From assembly GCA_030749725.1 (NCBI GenBank), contig JASMJM010000101.1, positions 1-62,692 of the forward strand: 62,692 nt of DNA, written 5' to 3'. Source of the DNA: Pseudomonadales bacterium. Lineage in GTDB: Bacteria > Pseudomonadota > Gammaproteobacteria > Pseudomonadales > Azotimanducaceae. Each line of letters begins with the position of its first letter. Within the stretch, counting starts at the first letter, position 1. Shown piece by piece: positions 1 through 8,904 of the stretch. Both the position numbers and the translations under genes were made by a program. The notes below the pieces were generated by a model. That model did not search any database. It was not told the DNA's origin and saw nothing but the letters and a program-made list of their open reading frames with translations.

Positions 1-866
1 CTCTTCGCATACCGGTATTCAGTGCCAGCAATACGATAGGTTTGATGTGATCGGTGAACACAGCTTTCGTCAGGCTGAGTGCCGCCTTAAGGTGACGTTC
101 CTCTTGCCACTGGATATGGCTTTCGCGCTCGTTTCTCTGCTGATCCTGGCGCTTATCCAGGGCAGCTCTAAGCCGATTTTCTTCATCCTCTGACAGATAT
201 CGCACAACACCTGTTCTGTCTTCCTTGAGCTGTTTCATTCCAGCTAACGGATTTACATCAATAACCTGCCACTCGACCGCGCGGTTGAGTAGCGCCTTCA
301 GAGCTGCAATCGGTCGATTCACTCCGCCCGGTTTCAGCCCATCTTTTAGCTTTTTGCGTCGCCAGCTTGTCACCAGCCATTGATTGATTTCAGTTAACGG
401 TCTGTCAGCCCAATGCTCCACAAAATAGTGCTTGATGACCCATGCACGATTGTTTGCGGTTTCACTCTTCATGTGAGCCTGGCAATAGGGTTGGTATCGC
501 TCCTCAAAGAATACACCGAGGGTCTGTTGCCGTACTCGCTCAGCCCGCCGCCTGGCCTCCTTCTTCTGGCTGTGAACGTCTACACCCGATTTAGCTACCG
601 GTGATCTGCTTTCTGCCTCCTGTCGTGCAGCAGGCACCGTCATGTTCTTTCCATATTTACCGATTGTGAGTTTCCTGGCTTTACCCTCGGCATTCCGATA
701 CCGGAATATGAAACTCACGGTGCTGCTAGGAAACGCGATCAACGCAAATCCAGCCAACTCCGTGTCGCGTATCTCGGTTTCCTTGGTGGGGGGGAAAGTG
801 GTAAAATCCGCGATCTTGCCGTTGATGAGATCCTTGACGAATTGTGCAGTAATCTTTGCTCTCATG
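1..866 (-). CDS. Tyrosine recombinase (phage-type integrase), C-terminus outside window
   Basis: An uninterrupted frame starts at ATG 866 (AGGTGA-like ribosome site just upstream) and runs off the left edge after 288 codons. Residues 1-85 resemble the arm-binding N-terminal domain of P4-type integrases (KARKLTIGKYG near 62-72). Residues 110-205 look like the SAM-like core-binding domain, and the last visible residues, LLALNTGMRR (279-288), are the start of the catalytic domain with the first catalytic Arg (R287) of the TGxRxxE motif. The His, second Arg and Tyr nucleophile lie outside. It starts about 200 bp from a tRNA-Arg 3' fragment, which fits an integrase next to its own attachment site. 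Family call firm; whether the enzyme is intact cannot be seen. Confidence 0.88.
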
Positions 867-902
867 GCGAGTCACCTAACAATTATTTGATGTCGTACTC
901 TC

Positions 903-921
903 TGGGTGCATATTGGGTGCA
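903..921. repeat. Direct repeat TGGGTGCA x2, possible integrase arm-type sites
   Basis: TGGGTGCA occurs at 903-910 and 914-921, between the integrase start and the tRNA-Arg fragment. Short direct repeats in this position are often arm-type or excisionase binding sites in integrative elements. The repeat is seen directly; its role is inferred from position. Confidence 0.35.
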
Positions 922-1070
922 GCATTCAGATACATCCTGTAACTTGGCTTAACGATGAGTAACCCGATCTTCGATTCGGATTCTATAGGTAAGCGGTTGT
1001 ATTTGAAAGCTTATTTGTTAGTTGAGGTTAAGGTACGTTATAGTATAGCGGGCAGCGGAAATCTGGTCAA

Positions 1071-1121
1071 TTCGGACTTCTAAGCCGAGGGTTACAGGTT
1101 CAAGTCCTGTCGGGCGTGCCA
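1071..1121 (+). other. tRNA-Arg(TCT) 3' half: putative attachment site at the element's right end
   Basis: From the anticodon stem onward the sequence reads as a tRNA-Arg: loop CTTCTAA with anticodon TCT, then a T-arm (CAGGTTCAAGTCCTG), the acceptor 3' strand CGGGCG and encoded CCA. The upstream bases do not form a matching acceptor 5' strand or D-arm, so this is only the 3' half. Tyrosine integrases commonly cross over in the anticodon or T-loop and leave such a 3' copy at one end of the element. With the integrase 200 bp away this is best read as an att site; the intact tRNA-Arg should be at the far end, outside the window. Confidence 0.7.
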
Positions 1122-1173
1122 AAATAAGATCGACATAGGATGCACACGAAGGCCCGCTTCAGCAACGATAAAT

Positions 1174-1250
1174 GGTGGACGTAGCTCAGTCGGTAGAGCT
1201 CTGGATTGTGGTTCCAGTGGTCGAGGGTTCAATCCCCTTCGTCCACCCCA
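1174..1250 (+). tRNA. tRNA-His(GTG)
   Basis: A complete cloverleaf: acceptor GTGGACG pairs with CGTCCAC, D-arm AGCTC..GAGCT, anticodon stem CTGGA/TCCAG around TTGTGGT (anticodon GTG), T-arm GAGGGTTCAATCCCC, and encoded CCA at 1248-1250. The extra G at 1174 facing C1247 is the G(-1) pair specific to tRNA-His. Confidence 0.96.
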
Positions 1251-1405
1251 TTTCTTAAAGTGAAAATTCTCAATCGAGATCAGGTACATGCCTTGCGGCT
1301 GCTGCTCTTGAGCTGATCGCTTCGCCAACGAAATAACTCCGCCGCAACTGCTGGTTGGTTTTCGTCAGGAAGATGAGATCAAGAGGGTACAAGAGGCCAA
1401 AACAA

Positions 1406-2470
1406 ATGCTCTTCAGGCAACTCATAGATGCCCCGACAGGAACACACAGCTATCTCTTGGCAGACGAGAAATCCAGCAGTGCAGTGCTTATAGATTCGGT
1501 CTTCGAACAGCACCTTCGGGACTTGGCGCTGATTCGGGAACTGGATCTGAAACTGCTGTACACCTTGGATACTCATGTACATGCTGATCATGTTACGGGT
1601 GCCTGGCTGATGAAGGAAGCACTGGGAAGCATGATCGCGATCGCTAAAGCGTCTGGCGCCGAAGAAAGCGATATGCTCCTTGAGCACGGCGCGCAGATTG
1701 CGTTTGGTGGGCTATCGCTTGAGGCGAGGGCAACACCGGGACATACCAATGGCTGTCTGACTTACGTTCTGCCTGACGAATCGATGGCCTTCACCGGCGA
1801 CGCTCTCCTAATTCGTGGCGCAGGGAGAACGGACTTCCAGGAAGGTGACCCCCACACCCTCTTTAAATCCGTCAGAGAACAGATTCTCAGCCTGCAGGGT
1901 GACTGCTCTTTGTACCCGGGCCATGATTACAGTGGGCGCTGCGCTACCACTGTGACAGAGGAACGACGACACAACCCGCGTCTGGGCGACCAGGTACGAG
2001 AAGAAGACTTTGTCGGATACATGAATAACCTCGGTCTGCCGCACCCCAATCGTATCGATGAGGCGGTTCCTGCCAATCTTCGCTGTGGGAAACCTACCGA
2101 CGATTCATCCTTCCCCGGAACCCCCGACTGGGGTCCGGTAATACGCACCTTTGCGGGAGTCTGGCAGATCGAACCGGAATGGGTATTCAAGAATCAGAGC
2201 GAAGTTTCCATTATCGATGTTCGTGAGCATGAAGAGATCAAGGCAAGCCCCATGGGCCGACTTCCCGGATCGGCGGTGATCCCCCTCAGCGTACTGCGCG
2301 ACCGCATACACGAAGCATCGAATGCTAAGCCATTGGTCTTTGTGTGCCCGGCTGGTGCTCGGTCAGCAATTGCTGCGACCATCTTTGAAAAAGAGGGTTT
2401 TGAGCGAGTGGCCAATCTTCGTGGGGGCATTCTCGAATGGAGGTCGATTGGGTTGCCTGTTGAGCTATAG
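1406..2470 (+). CDS. Persulfide dioxygenase (ETHE1-like MBL fold) fused to a rhodanese domain
   Basis: 354 residues from ATG 1406 (AGAGG upstream; MLFRQLID matches the family's usual N-terminus; an upstream in-frame ATG at 1355 is less likely). The N-terminal metallo-beta-lactamase fold carries THVHADH (H57, H59, D61, H62), TPGHTNG (H113), TGDALLIRGAGRTDF (D132) and YPGHDYSG (H173), the mononuclear iron site of ETHE1/Blh persulfide dioxygenases, which oxidise glutathione persulfide to sulfite. The C-terminal 90 residues are a rhodanese domain with active-site Cys in VCPAGARS (C314). Such fusions are known as PRF-type proteins that couple sulfane transfer to oxidation. A sulfite reductase (32112) and a TauE exporter (50558) elsewhere in the window could handle the product. 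Confidence 0.9.
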   Translation: MLFRQLIDAPTGTHSYLLADEKSSSAVLIDSVFEQHLRDLALIRELDLKLLYTLDTHVHADHVTGAWLMKEALGSMIAIAKASGAEESDMLLEHGAQIAFGGLSLEARATPGHTNGCLTYVLPDESMAFTGDALLIRGAGRTDFQEGDPHTLFKSVREQILSLQGDCSLYPGHDYSGRCATTVTEERRHNPRLGDQVREEDFVGYMNNLGLPHPNRIDEAVPANLRCGKPTDDSSFPGTPDWGPVIRTFAGVWQIEPEWVFKNQSEVSIIDVREHEEIKASPMGRLPGSAVIPLSVLRDRIHEASNAKPLVFVCPAGARSAIAATIFEKEGFERVANLRGGILEWRSIGLPVEL

Positions 2471-2818
2471 GGATGAACGCCGAGCTATGGGCACAGAGTA
2501 AGATGAGTTCTGATCGACGGTATTTTGTCAGCATCCCTGCCTGTACCGCTCTGTGCCTATAGTCGACGTTCGGATTATGCACAGCAATTCATGTGCCACA
2601 TATTGCAGCATGCATAACTAATTGATTTAGAAGGAAAAAAGATTCTCTACACGGTCCGTGCAAGAAAATGGCGAAAAAAATAGCGTGGAAACAGACATCA
2701 GTTCTATCTTGCATTCGCCAGAATTTTCACCGTGGGCATTATTGCGGGGAGGGATAGGGCCTGACCGCACCCACTCGCGCTGTGATAACGGTATTGATCG
2801 CGCGCAGCGGACCTTCTT
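2471..2818. other. Gene-free stretch with a long inverted repeat
   Basis: No convincing gene. An inverted repeat (arms 2484-2496 and 2549-2561, 12 of 13 positions complementary, 52-nt loop) follows the persulfide dioxygenase gene; there is no T-run, so a simple rho-independent terminator is not supported. A GTG-initiated frame at 2658-2924 overlaps the opposite-strand PHP gene and looks spurious. Confidence 0.4.
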
Positions 2819-3667
2819 TCAGATCACGTGCTGGTTGAATTGGCGCGCGCCGATGGCCTCAGGATTCATCGTCACCAGATTCAGTTTTTCATGGATCGCC
2901 TGTGCCTCTGTCATCCTGGCCTGAACGTCGATGGGACGGTGGGCATCTGAATTGACGATGACTTCAACCGGAAAATCGGTAGCCTCCTCCCAGAAGGGAA
3001 TCCATGGATACATGGGATAGGGATTATCCGGCTTTTTATAGGCGATCTTGCGCAATCCGAGGGCGTTGATCTCCAGGCCGACCTTCAAGTCGGCTGCTGC
3101 ACTGATAATATCCCTGGAGCAAGCAGTCGTATCCTCATCCCAGTTCAAGTAGCAGTTTCCGAACAGGTCCGGGTGGGCGATGAAATCGAACAGCCCGGTC
3201 GCCATCATTTGAATCAGATAATCGGCATAGGCGCGTAGCATTTTGGGGTTGCTTGTACCGCCATAAGTATTCAGCCACGGCCTTTCCTCATTGTTGGCAC
3301 GGTCACTGAATGATGGGTTTGGGAAGAGATGAGCGGCACCGATCAGATAGTCGAATTTGTGCTCGCCCAACAGTTCCTCTGCGTAAAATGCGTGGAATTC
3401 CGGTATGTATTCGCACTCCATCCCCTTGAGGATTCTCAGTTGCGGGAAGTCGAGTTTGGCCTGATCGATGCTGCTTGAGTAATCCGGCAGTTCGGCGTAG
3501 TGCATTCGAGCGGTGATCCAACGGTCATCCGGCAGTGCCGAATGATCGCTGAACCCCAAGGTCTCCATGCCTTGTTCCAGCGCTACCTGACAGTAGTCGG
3601 CAACGTCTCCTTGAGCGTGCTTACAGCGGTAGGTATGGGTGTGAAAGTTATGTACTGGTTCATGCAT
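2819..3667 (-). CDS. PHP-domain phosphoesterase, histidinol-phosphatase-like
   Basis: 282 residues from ATG 3667. The N-terminal NFHTHTYRCKHA (H9, H11, H17) is the first metal-binding motif of PHP-domain phosphoesterases. Later metal-site segments are visible as GFSDHS, GMECEYIPEF, GAAHLF, IAHPDLFG and IVNSDAHRP near the C-terminus. The layout and length match HisK-type histidinol-phosphatases (about 270 residues), but no his genes are nearby, so another small phosphate monoester is possible. A longer frame to 3793 lacks similarity and is not preferred. The gene stands alone and is divergent from the acyl-CoA dehydrogenase at 3956. Confidence 0.8.
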   Translation of the reverse strand: MHEPVHNFHTHTYRCKHAQGDVADYCQVALEQGMETLGFSDHSALPDDRWITARMHYAELPDYSSSIDQAKLDFPQLRILKGMECEYIPEFHAFYAEELLGEHKFDYLIGAAHLFPNPSFSDRANNEERPWLNTYGGTSNPKMLRAYADYLIQMMATGLFDFIAHPDLFGNCYLNWDEDTTACSRDIISAAADLKVGLEINALGLRKIAYKKPDNPYPMYPWIPFWEEATDFPVEVIVNSDAHRPIDVQARMTEAQAIHEKLNLVTMNPEAIGARQFNQHVI

Positions 3668-3955
3668 TCCGATGGCTCGTTCTGAATTGGTGGGGATTAT
3701 ACATGGATAACGTGCGGCAAGCTTAGCGATGCCCGGTCGCACAAACGGCTGTTCACAGCGTGACAGGTAGGGCGCCTGCCAGCAGGAGGGCAAGCAGTTG
3801 AAGTTACGCTCTGCCAGCTTGTCCCCGGGGTGCTTTTGTCATCGTGATGTCACCATCGTAACGGGTCCGGGTGTGCTATCGTTCGTCCTGCAAATAGTGC
3901 TTAATACCGGCATTGACCTGATCGAATGCGATCGATATCAAGCGGGTAGAACGGC

Positions 3956-5188
3956 ATGACAATAGCGCAACCCTTACCACCCGAGGTGGTCTCGGCACGA
4001 GATGGATTACTGGCGTTTTCCGAGCAGGAAATCAAAGCGCGTCATCGACAGCATGAGGAACTGCTGGATGATCCACGGCGTCGCTATCAGGCGGATGGCA
4101 GCCTCAGTCCTGACGTACGGGAACTCATTCGTCAGGTACGCTCGTCTTCCGCTGACGCCGGTTTCTATCAGATGTGCGTACCCGAAGAATTGGGTGGCGG
4201 CGGCTTGGGACACCTCGCCTATTATGTAGCATGGGAAGCCCTGTTCCACGATTGTGGGCCACAGAATTGGTTGATGCTGTATGCCCTCGCTCACTGGGCG
4301 TTTGGTCCGAGTCGATTGCTGGAGCAGATGACAGCCACAGCCAGAGACAAGTATCTGGCGGGCTTGATGGACGGATCGGCGTCGATGTGCTTCGCTCTAT
4401 CCGAGCCCAACGCCGGTTCGGACGCAAGTATGATCAGCACGCGGGCGCAGAAAGACGGCGATGGATGGCGCATCAACGGCCGCAAGATCTGGACCAGCAA
4501 CGCACCGATTGCAGATTACTGTATTCTGTTCGCGGTTACCGATGCCGCTGCCGCCGCTGCCAAGAAAGGCGGCATCAGCGCATTTATGGTTCCGACCGAC
4601 ACGGCTGGGTTCACGATGGAGCGCGTCATCAAGCTGTTCGGTCATATCGGCGGTGACGAGGCGGAATTGTCCTTCGAGGACCTGTATGTCGAGCCCTGGC
4701 AACTGATCGGCGAGTTGCACCAGGGTTTCGCGACTGCCCTTTACGGTGTGTCACTGGGTCGTATCTACAATTCAGCCAGAGCGGTGGGTTACGGCCGTTG
4801 GGGGCTGGAGAAGAGCCTCGAATACACGAAGATCCGCGAGGCGTTCGGGCAGACCATCTCAGCATACCAAGGCGTCACATTTCCCCTGGCGGAATGCGCC
4901 ACTGAATTGCACGCGGCGCACCTGATGGGGATCAATGCCGGTCAGTTGCTCGACCAGGGGCACCCGGCAGTCAAGGAGTTGTCCATGACCAAGGCTTATT
5001 CGGTGCAGATCGGTCTCAAAGCGGTCGACCGGGCTATCCAGACTCACGGGGCCATGGGCTTCACCAATGAACTTGGGCTCACCGAAGCCTGGCATGCGCT
5101 TCGCATAGTCAACGTCGCCGACGGTACCAATGAGATTCTCTACCGCACCATATCCCAACGACTTCTGAAAGGTGATGTGCAAATATAG
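3956..5188 (+). CDS. Acyl-CoA dehydrogenase (ACAD10/11-like subgroup)
   Basis: 410 residues covering the full acyl-CoA dehydrogenase fold: N-terminal helical domain, central beta domain with MCFALSEPNAGSD and WRINGRKIWTSNA (FAD and substrate contacts, about residues 140-185), and a C-terminal helical domain with EAFGQTISAYQGVTFPLAE. It would oxidise an acyl-CoA to the 2-enoyl-CoA with FAD and electron-transferring flavoprotein. The usual catalytic YEGTxxI motif reads ADGTNEI near residue 396, so the catalytic Glu is replaced by Asp, as in ACAD11-type enzymes with D-G-P-D. The substrate is unknown, and there are no beta-oxidation partners immediately beside it. Confidence 0.88.
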   Translation: MTIAQPLPPEVVSARDGLLAFSEQEIKARHRQHEELLDDPRRRYQADGSLSPDVRELIRQVRSSSADAGFYQMCVPEELGGGGLGHLAYYVAWEALFHDCGPQNWLMLYALAHWAFGPSRLLEQMTATARDKYLAGLMDGSASMCFALSEPNAGSDASMISTRAQKDGDGWRINGRKIWTSNAPIADYCILFAVTDAAAAAAKKGGISAFMVPTDTAGFTMERVIKLFGHIGGDEAELSFEDLYVEPWQLIGELHQGFATALYGVSLGRIYNSARAVGYGRWGLEKSLEYTKIREAFGQTISAYQGVTFPLAECATELHAAHLMGINAGQLLDQGHPAVKELSMTKAYSVQIGLKAVDRAIQTHGAMGFTNELGLTEAWHALRIVNVADGTNEILYRTISQRLLKGDVQI

Positions 5189-5292
5189 AATTCGAGCTGG
5201 CGATCGCATCACCTGATTGAGAGATGCGTTCCACATACGTGCTGCTGAGCGACGTGCGATCTCTACACGTGGAATGTCAGTCCTTGCAACAT

Positions 5293-6030
5293 TCAGTCCG
5301 ATTGCTGTGTCAACTCATCTGCGACCCAGCTTATGGACCAGTTGTGTCCAAGCCGACGGCCACGATATGAATCGGGCAGGCGGGTTACACTACTTGGTCT
5401 CAATTCGATCACCTGAGGGTCCACTTTCATATCCTTGAATGCGCCATCAAGAGCGTGTTGGGTACGCCACTGGAAGAACTGAACGTTTTGAGCTACCGAA
5501 TCGGGTGGGCTATATTCGCACGATCTGTTAAGGCCCTCGATGCCGGCAAGAGGCGCGGCGATCGTGTGAATCTCGACTGGCGTCTGGTAACGCCATTCCT
5601 GTACGATTGTCGCTACCAGTACGCCGCCATAGCTGTGACCTAACAGGCGTACACGTTCTATGCCGGGCGAACCTGCTAGAATCTTGCCGATCGACTCATT
5701 CAGGGAATGTGCTGAAGGCGCTGCACAGGCGTTAAAGTCCCAACGATAGAAATACGTCACCGTGTCATCGTTATCAAGCGTCTGCAACGGGTATACCCAT
5801 TCATAGCCGTTACTGGCGTAGCCGTGTATCCCAATCAGGAGAATTGATGCCGTGGTCGCTTTTGGTTCCAGAACATGTAGACCGTGAGGGAGCGCCATCA
5901 GTCGCTTGCCGGAGTGCTTTACGTCCGCTCCGTCATCGAGTTCGGCGAGCCACGGGTAAGGCAGGTCTGCTGCACTGCAACCGGGAAGAAACACCAGGCA
6001 GATGAGGACGATTCGTGTCGAGTGCAACAT
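5293..6030 (-). CDS. Alpha/beta-hydrolase-fold lipoprotein
   Basis: 245 residues. A hydrophobic N-terminus ends in the lipobox LPGC (C18), so the mature protein is probably a lipid-anchored envelope protein. The rest is an alpha/beta hydrolase: IGIHGYASNGYEW (oxyanion-hole region, about residues 67-78) and the nucleophile elbow GHSYGG (S133). An Asp (in VDPQVIEL) and a late His (RRLGHNW) are positioned to complete the triad. The substrate is not predictable; lipase or esterase is likely. It is convergent with the acyl-CoA dehydrogenase and divergent from the Nudix gene. Confidence 0.75.
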   Translation of the reverse strand: MLHSTRIVLICLVFLPGCSAADLPYPWLAELDDGADVKHSGKRLMALPHGLHVLEPKATTASILLIGIHGYASNGYEWVYPLQTLDNDDTVTYFYRWDFNACAAPSAHSLNESIGKILAGSPGIERVRLLGHSYGGVLVATIVQEWRYQTPVEIHTIAAPLAGIEGLNRSCEYSPPDSVAQNVQFFQWRTQHALDGAFKDMKVDPQVIELRPSSVTRLPDSYRGRRLGHNWSISWVADELTQQSD

Positions 6031-6141
6031 GTGTTCCCTCCGGTCACTGGGTCGGTTCTCTCAATATAGCATCATTGATTGACCACCACCCATGTATAAT
6101 GCGCTACCTCTGAATCACCGACGCCACCTATTGGAGGCCGC

Positions 6142-6696
6142 ATGAGCCAAGAAGTCGGCACCTGGTCTGTTGTCCGGGACGAACAGCTGCAGGACTGTCG
6201 TGTATTTACCGTACACAAATCGGTAAGACGATCGCCCGTGGATCAGTCGGAGCACGACTTCTTCCTGATCGGCTCAGCATCCTGGGTCAATGTCGTGCCC
6301 CTAACGAGTGACCAACAGATCATATGCGTCAGGCAGTTCAGGCATGGCAGCAACAGCATTTCGCTCGAGATTCCAGGCGGCCTGGTGGACCCAGGCGAGG
6401 ACCCGGCCACAGCGGCGGCGCGGGAATGTCTGGAGGAGACCGGTTATCAGGTGGATGCCGTGCAAAGCCTGGGAACTCTGAACCCGAATCCAGCGCTGTT
6501 TCCCAACACTCTCCACACATACATGGCCACCGGTGCGGTCCCGAGTGCTCCCATCGCCAACACCGACCGGGAACACACGGAGGTGGAATTGGTGCCGATC
6601 GATCGACTGGAGGAACTCCTGACCAGCGGCGAGATCGATCATGCGCTCGTGGTGGCCACCCTTTGGCGATTCCTGCACGTCTTCAGACAGCAGTAG
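6142..6696 (+). CDS. Nudix hydrolase, ADP-ribose pyrophosphatase-like
   Basis: 184 residues with a perfect Nudix box at about residues 80-102, GLVDPGEDPATAAARE followed by CLEETGY (consensus GX5EX7REUXEEXGU), which binds the catalytic Mg2+ ions. Preceding IICVRQFRHGSNSISLEIPGG is the signature around the box in the NudE/ADP-ribose pyrophosphatase group, which cleaves ADP-ribose or related nucleoside diphosphate compounds. A GGAGG-like site lies just before the ATG. The gene is alone on this strand; exact substrate uncertain. Confidence 0.87.
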   Translation: MSQEVGTWSVVRDEQLQDCRVFTVHKSVRRSPVDQSEHDFFLIGSASWVNVVPLTSDQQIICVRQFRHGSNSISLEIPGGLVDPGEDPATAAARECLEETGYQVDAVQSLGTLNPNPALFPNTLHTYMATGAVPSAPIANTDREHTEVELVPIDRLEELLTSGEIDHALVVATLWRFLHVFRQQ

Positions 6697-6813
6697 CGGA
6701 ATTCAAGATTCTCAATGTTGGCCAGTCGCAGGTGATGCGTCAATTGCTCGCGATCCAACAAATCTGTCGAGGCAACGCTCCCGGGTAGGCGGGCATCGGC
6801 CCAGGAAGTAGGT

Positions 6814-7878
6814 TCAATCGCCAACAGGAACGTTCAGCACCAATAGTCGTTTCGGGTTCTTACCCTTCTGTAACTGGATCGTCGCCTTTTTGGATCGGGT
6901 CTTGACATCGAAGGCCGTTACCACGTCGCCCGGTGCACTGGAAACGTATACCGTCTTGCCGTCCGGCGTGACCGTCAGCCAATAAACAGGTGCACCGTTC
7001 TCGAGCCTGGCAACCTGTCTGGGGGGATCCTGGGTCACGTCGAACACGAACAACAAGCCGTGGTTGACGTCAGATACCCACAGTTCGGTACCGTCGGGTG
7101 TGGCAATCATGCCGTGGGATCGGCTCGGACTGGCTTTCTCCCTGTCCGTGAGTTGATACTCTACGCGTGCCACCTGCTCGCGCCTGTCAAGATCGAGTAC
7201 CAGGAACCCTTGCAGGCCATCCGTGTTTACATAGAGTCTCTTTCCGTCCGGGCTGATTGCGATGGGCCTTGGCGCATCGCCAGTTGGGATGGTGGCGGCA
7301 ACCGTGTGGCTGCTCACGTCGACAACATAGATCTTCTCATTCAGTGTCGTCGGGAAGCTACCTTGCGCCACAGCTTCAGCCGGGGCTCGACCGCGATCCA
7401 TCGGCGACAGGTAGGCGTACCTGTCATCGGGTGAAATGACCACATTGTGGGGAAATCCATTTGTGGCGATGCGGGCAACTATCTTCTCTTCAACTGTGTC
7501 AAACACCTCGTAGACACCGTGGCCCAGGATCGGGAGATATACAAAGCGACCATCAGAGGTAACGTCGATTTCATTGGGACGATTGCCGAATATTTTGTGT
7601 TTCTTGATAACCACGTCTTTGACCGGATCTATCACAGTCAAGCCGTTATCGAATTCCGTGGCAATGTAGAGAATGTCTTGTGAACGAGGTGCTGCAATAC
7701 CGTGGGGACGGTCTCCCACTTCGATCGACCCGATAATGGAGTTGGATGCTACGTCGATAACGGTTACGTCATTTCCCGCACTGCTGAGCACATAAAGTTT
7801 CTGATGTGTCTCTGCTGCCGCACTGTAGGCAGTCGGCAGAAGCAGCACTAGTGTGATAAAGAGATGTGGTAGTTTCAT
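6814..7878 (-). CDS. Secreted YVTN-type beta-propeller protein
   Basis: 354 residues. Residues 1-22 are a classic signal peptide ending in SAAAE, so the protein is periplasmic or secreted. The remainder consists of about seven repeats of the YVTN/cytochrome-d1-like propeller type: KLYVLSSAGNDVTVIDVAS, ILYIATEFDNGLTVIDP, FVYLPILGHGVYEVFD, and later ISPDGKRLYVNTDG and VTPDGKTVYVSSA. No CxxCH haem motif is present, so it is not a cytochrome. It lies 28 bp downstream of a Rieske gene on the same strand, so the two are probably co-transcribed. Function unknown; a partner or scaffold of the Rieske protein is an inference. Confidence 0.82.
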   Translation of the reverse strand: MKLPHLFITLVLLLPTAYSAAAETHQKLYVLSSAGNDVTVIDVASNSIIGSIEVGDRPHGIAAPRSQDILYIATEFDNGLTVIDPVKDVVIKKHKIFGNRPNEIDVTSDGRFVYLPILGHGVYEVFDTVEEKIVARIATNGFPHNVVISPDDRYAYLSPMDRGRAPAEAVAQGSFPTTLNEKIYVVDVSSHTVAATIPTGDAPRPIAISPDGKRLYVNTDGLQGFLVLDLDRREQVARVEYQLTDREKASPSRSHGMIATPDGTELWVSDVNHGLLFVFDVTQDPPRQVARLENGAPVYWLTVTPDGKTVYVSSAPGDVVTAFDVKTRSKKATIQLQKGKNPKRLLVLNVPVGD

Positions 7879-7906
7879 GGTTCCTCCTTGTAGAGCAAAC
7901 AGGTGT

Positions 7907-8443
7907 CTACGTGAAAAGCGTTAGGACTTGCTCCTCCACTTGCGTGATCTGAATCTTAGTACCACTGGTGGCGAGGCGAAAACGATAGAGCCCCCGATGC
8001 GCCGGTCCGTTGAGAACGTCACCATCCTGCAGGGGGTCGAATACTGAGAAGTGACATGGGCAGACCAAAAGGGGATGGTCTGGCACCGTGCCTGATTCAA
8101 GCCGGACCATGCTCGAGTCCTTCTGGTATTGCACCTCGCAAACTTCGTGAGGGCACATCAGGCAGAATGCCTTCAAGCCGCTGCTGTCATCCCTGTTGGT
8201 TCGCAGCAGAATCCCTTTGAGTAGCTTGTCCGTGGCCGTATCCCCAACGGGAGTGAGCCATGCTTCGAAGACAAGGGAATGCCAGCGTTCGGCAATTGAT
8301 GAAAGAGGCAGCGTGACTGCGTTCTTGAGATCGAGATACGGACCGTTCGACACCTTGGACGCACCCCACACAGAGCTGCAGGCTGCACCAAATAGACTGA
8401 GACAACTCCACAGCATCGTTCGACGCCGAATGGGTCTCGCCAT
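7907..8443 (-). CDS. Rieske [2Fe-2S] protein of bc1 type, exported
   Basis: 178 residues from ATG 8443, chosen because GGGAGGT sits just upstream; the frame extends to 8476 without such a site. The N-terminus RRRTMLWSCLSLFGAAC suggests a Tat-type or lipoprotein export signal. C97-P-H99 and C128-P-C130-H131 are the cluster ligands, and C102 and C130 match the extra disulfide pair of bc1-type Rieske proteins (CTHxGC...CPCHxS). No cytochrome b or c1 genes are nearby, so it is not part of a visible bc1 complex. It is followed by the beta-propeller gene, suggesting a two-protein periplasmic redox unit of unknown role. Confidence 0.83.
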   Translation of the reverse strand: MARPIRRRTMLWSCLSLFGAACSSVWGASKVSNGPYLDLKNAVTLPLSSIAERWHSLVFEAWLTPVGDTATDKLLKGILLRTNRDDSSGLKAFCLMCPHEVCEVQYQKDSSMVRLESGTVPDHPLLVCPCHFSVFDPLQDGDVLNGPAHRGLYRFRLATSGTKIQITQVEEQVLTLFT

Positions 8444-8904
8444 AGGGTACCTCCCAAACTGAAATCGTCCAGACACAAGGGATGGAGATTATAAACGGAT
8501 TGTCCGCTCGGTTTCCACGAGTCAGTCAAGCGGTTCGTCCAACGCCGATGCAGGACCTCACCAACGAGTTTGGTATGGTAACGTGGTATTTCTTTGCAGC
8601 AGTAATGACCGCAATATGCCAAAAGCAGCGTTGTAGGAAGACCGCCGTTGAGGAACGTGTGGTTGCTGATGGATCAAGAATACCAATGTGAAGTAATTCA
8701 AGGCAGGCAGCGTAGACTGGTCCATTCGCGAATCAATCGCGCACGACGCCTACAAGTCATCCGATGCGTGTGGCGGCCCCTGACAACGGGGAGCTTTGGG
8801 AGTGAATCGATGGCGATACCGTAATACACACCTGCCTTGTCGTTCCGGCTACAGCGCATCGCCCCGGCATGAGATTGTCCAGATTGTGCTAAAATGCCGC
8901 CAGC
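8444..8904. other. Gene-free stretch upstream of tRNA-Leu
   Basis: No supported gene in about 460 bp. It must hold the promoter of the Rieske/propeller operon (minus) and of tRNA-Leu; TAAAAT at 8890-8895 is a suitable -10 for the tRNA but no matching -35 is evident. A 69-codon frame at 8482-8691 lacks a ribosome site and recognisable features. Confidence 0.4.

Noticed and set aside
1022-1121. Complete tRNA-Arg gene
   Set aside because: No acceptor 5' strand or D-arm matches the 3' part, so only a 3' half is supported.
2658-2924. 88-codon GTG-initiated plus-strand frame
   Set aside because: It overlaps the 3' end of a clear PHP gene on the other strand and has no recognisable domain or ribosome site.
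8482-8691. 69-codon plus-strand frame between Rieske and tRNA-Leu genes
   Set aside because: No ribosome site, no signal or domain; likely chance.
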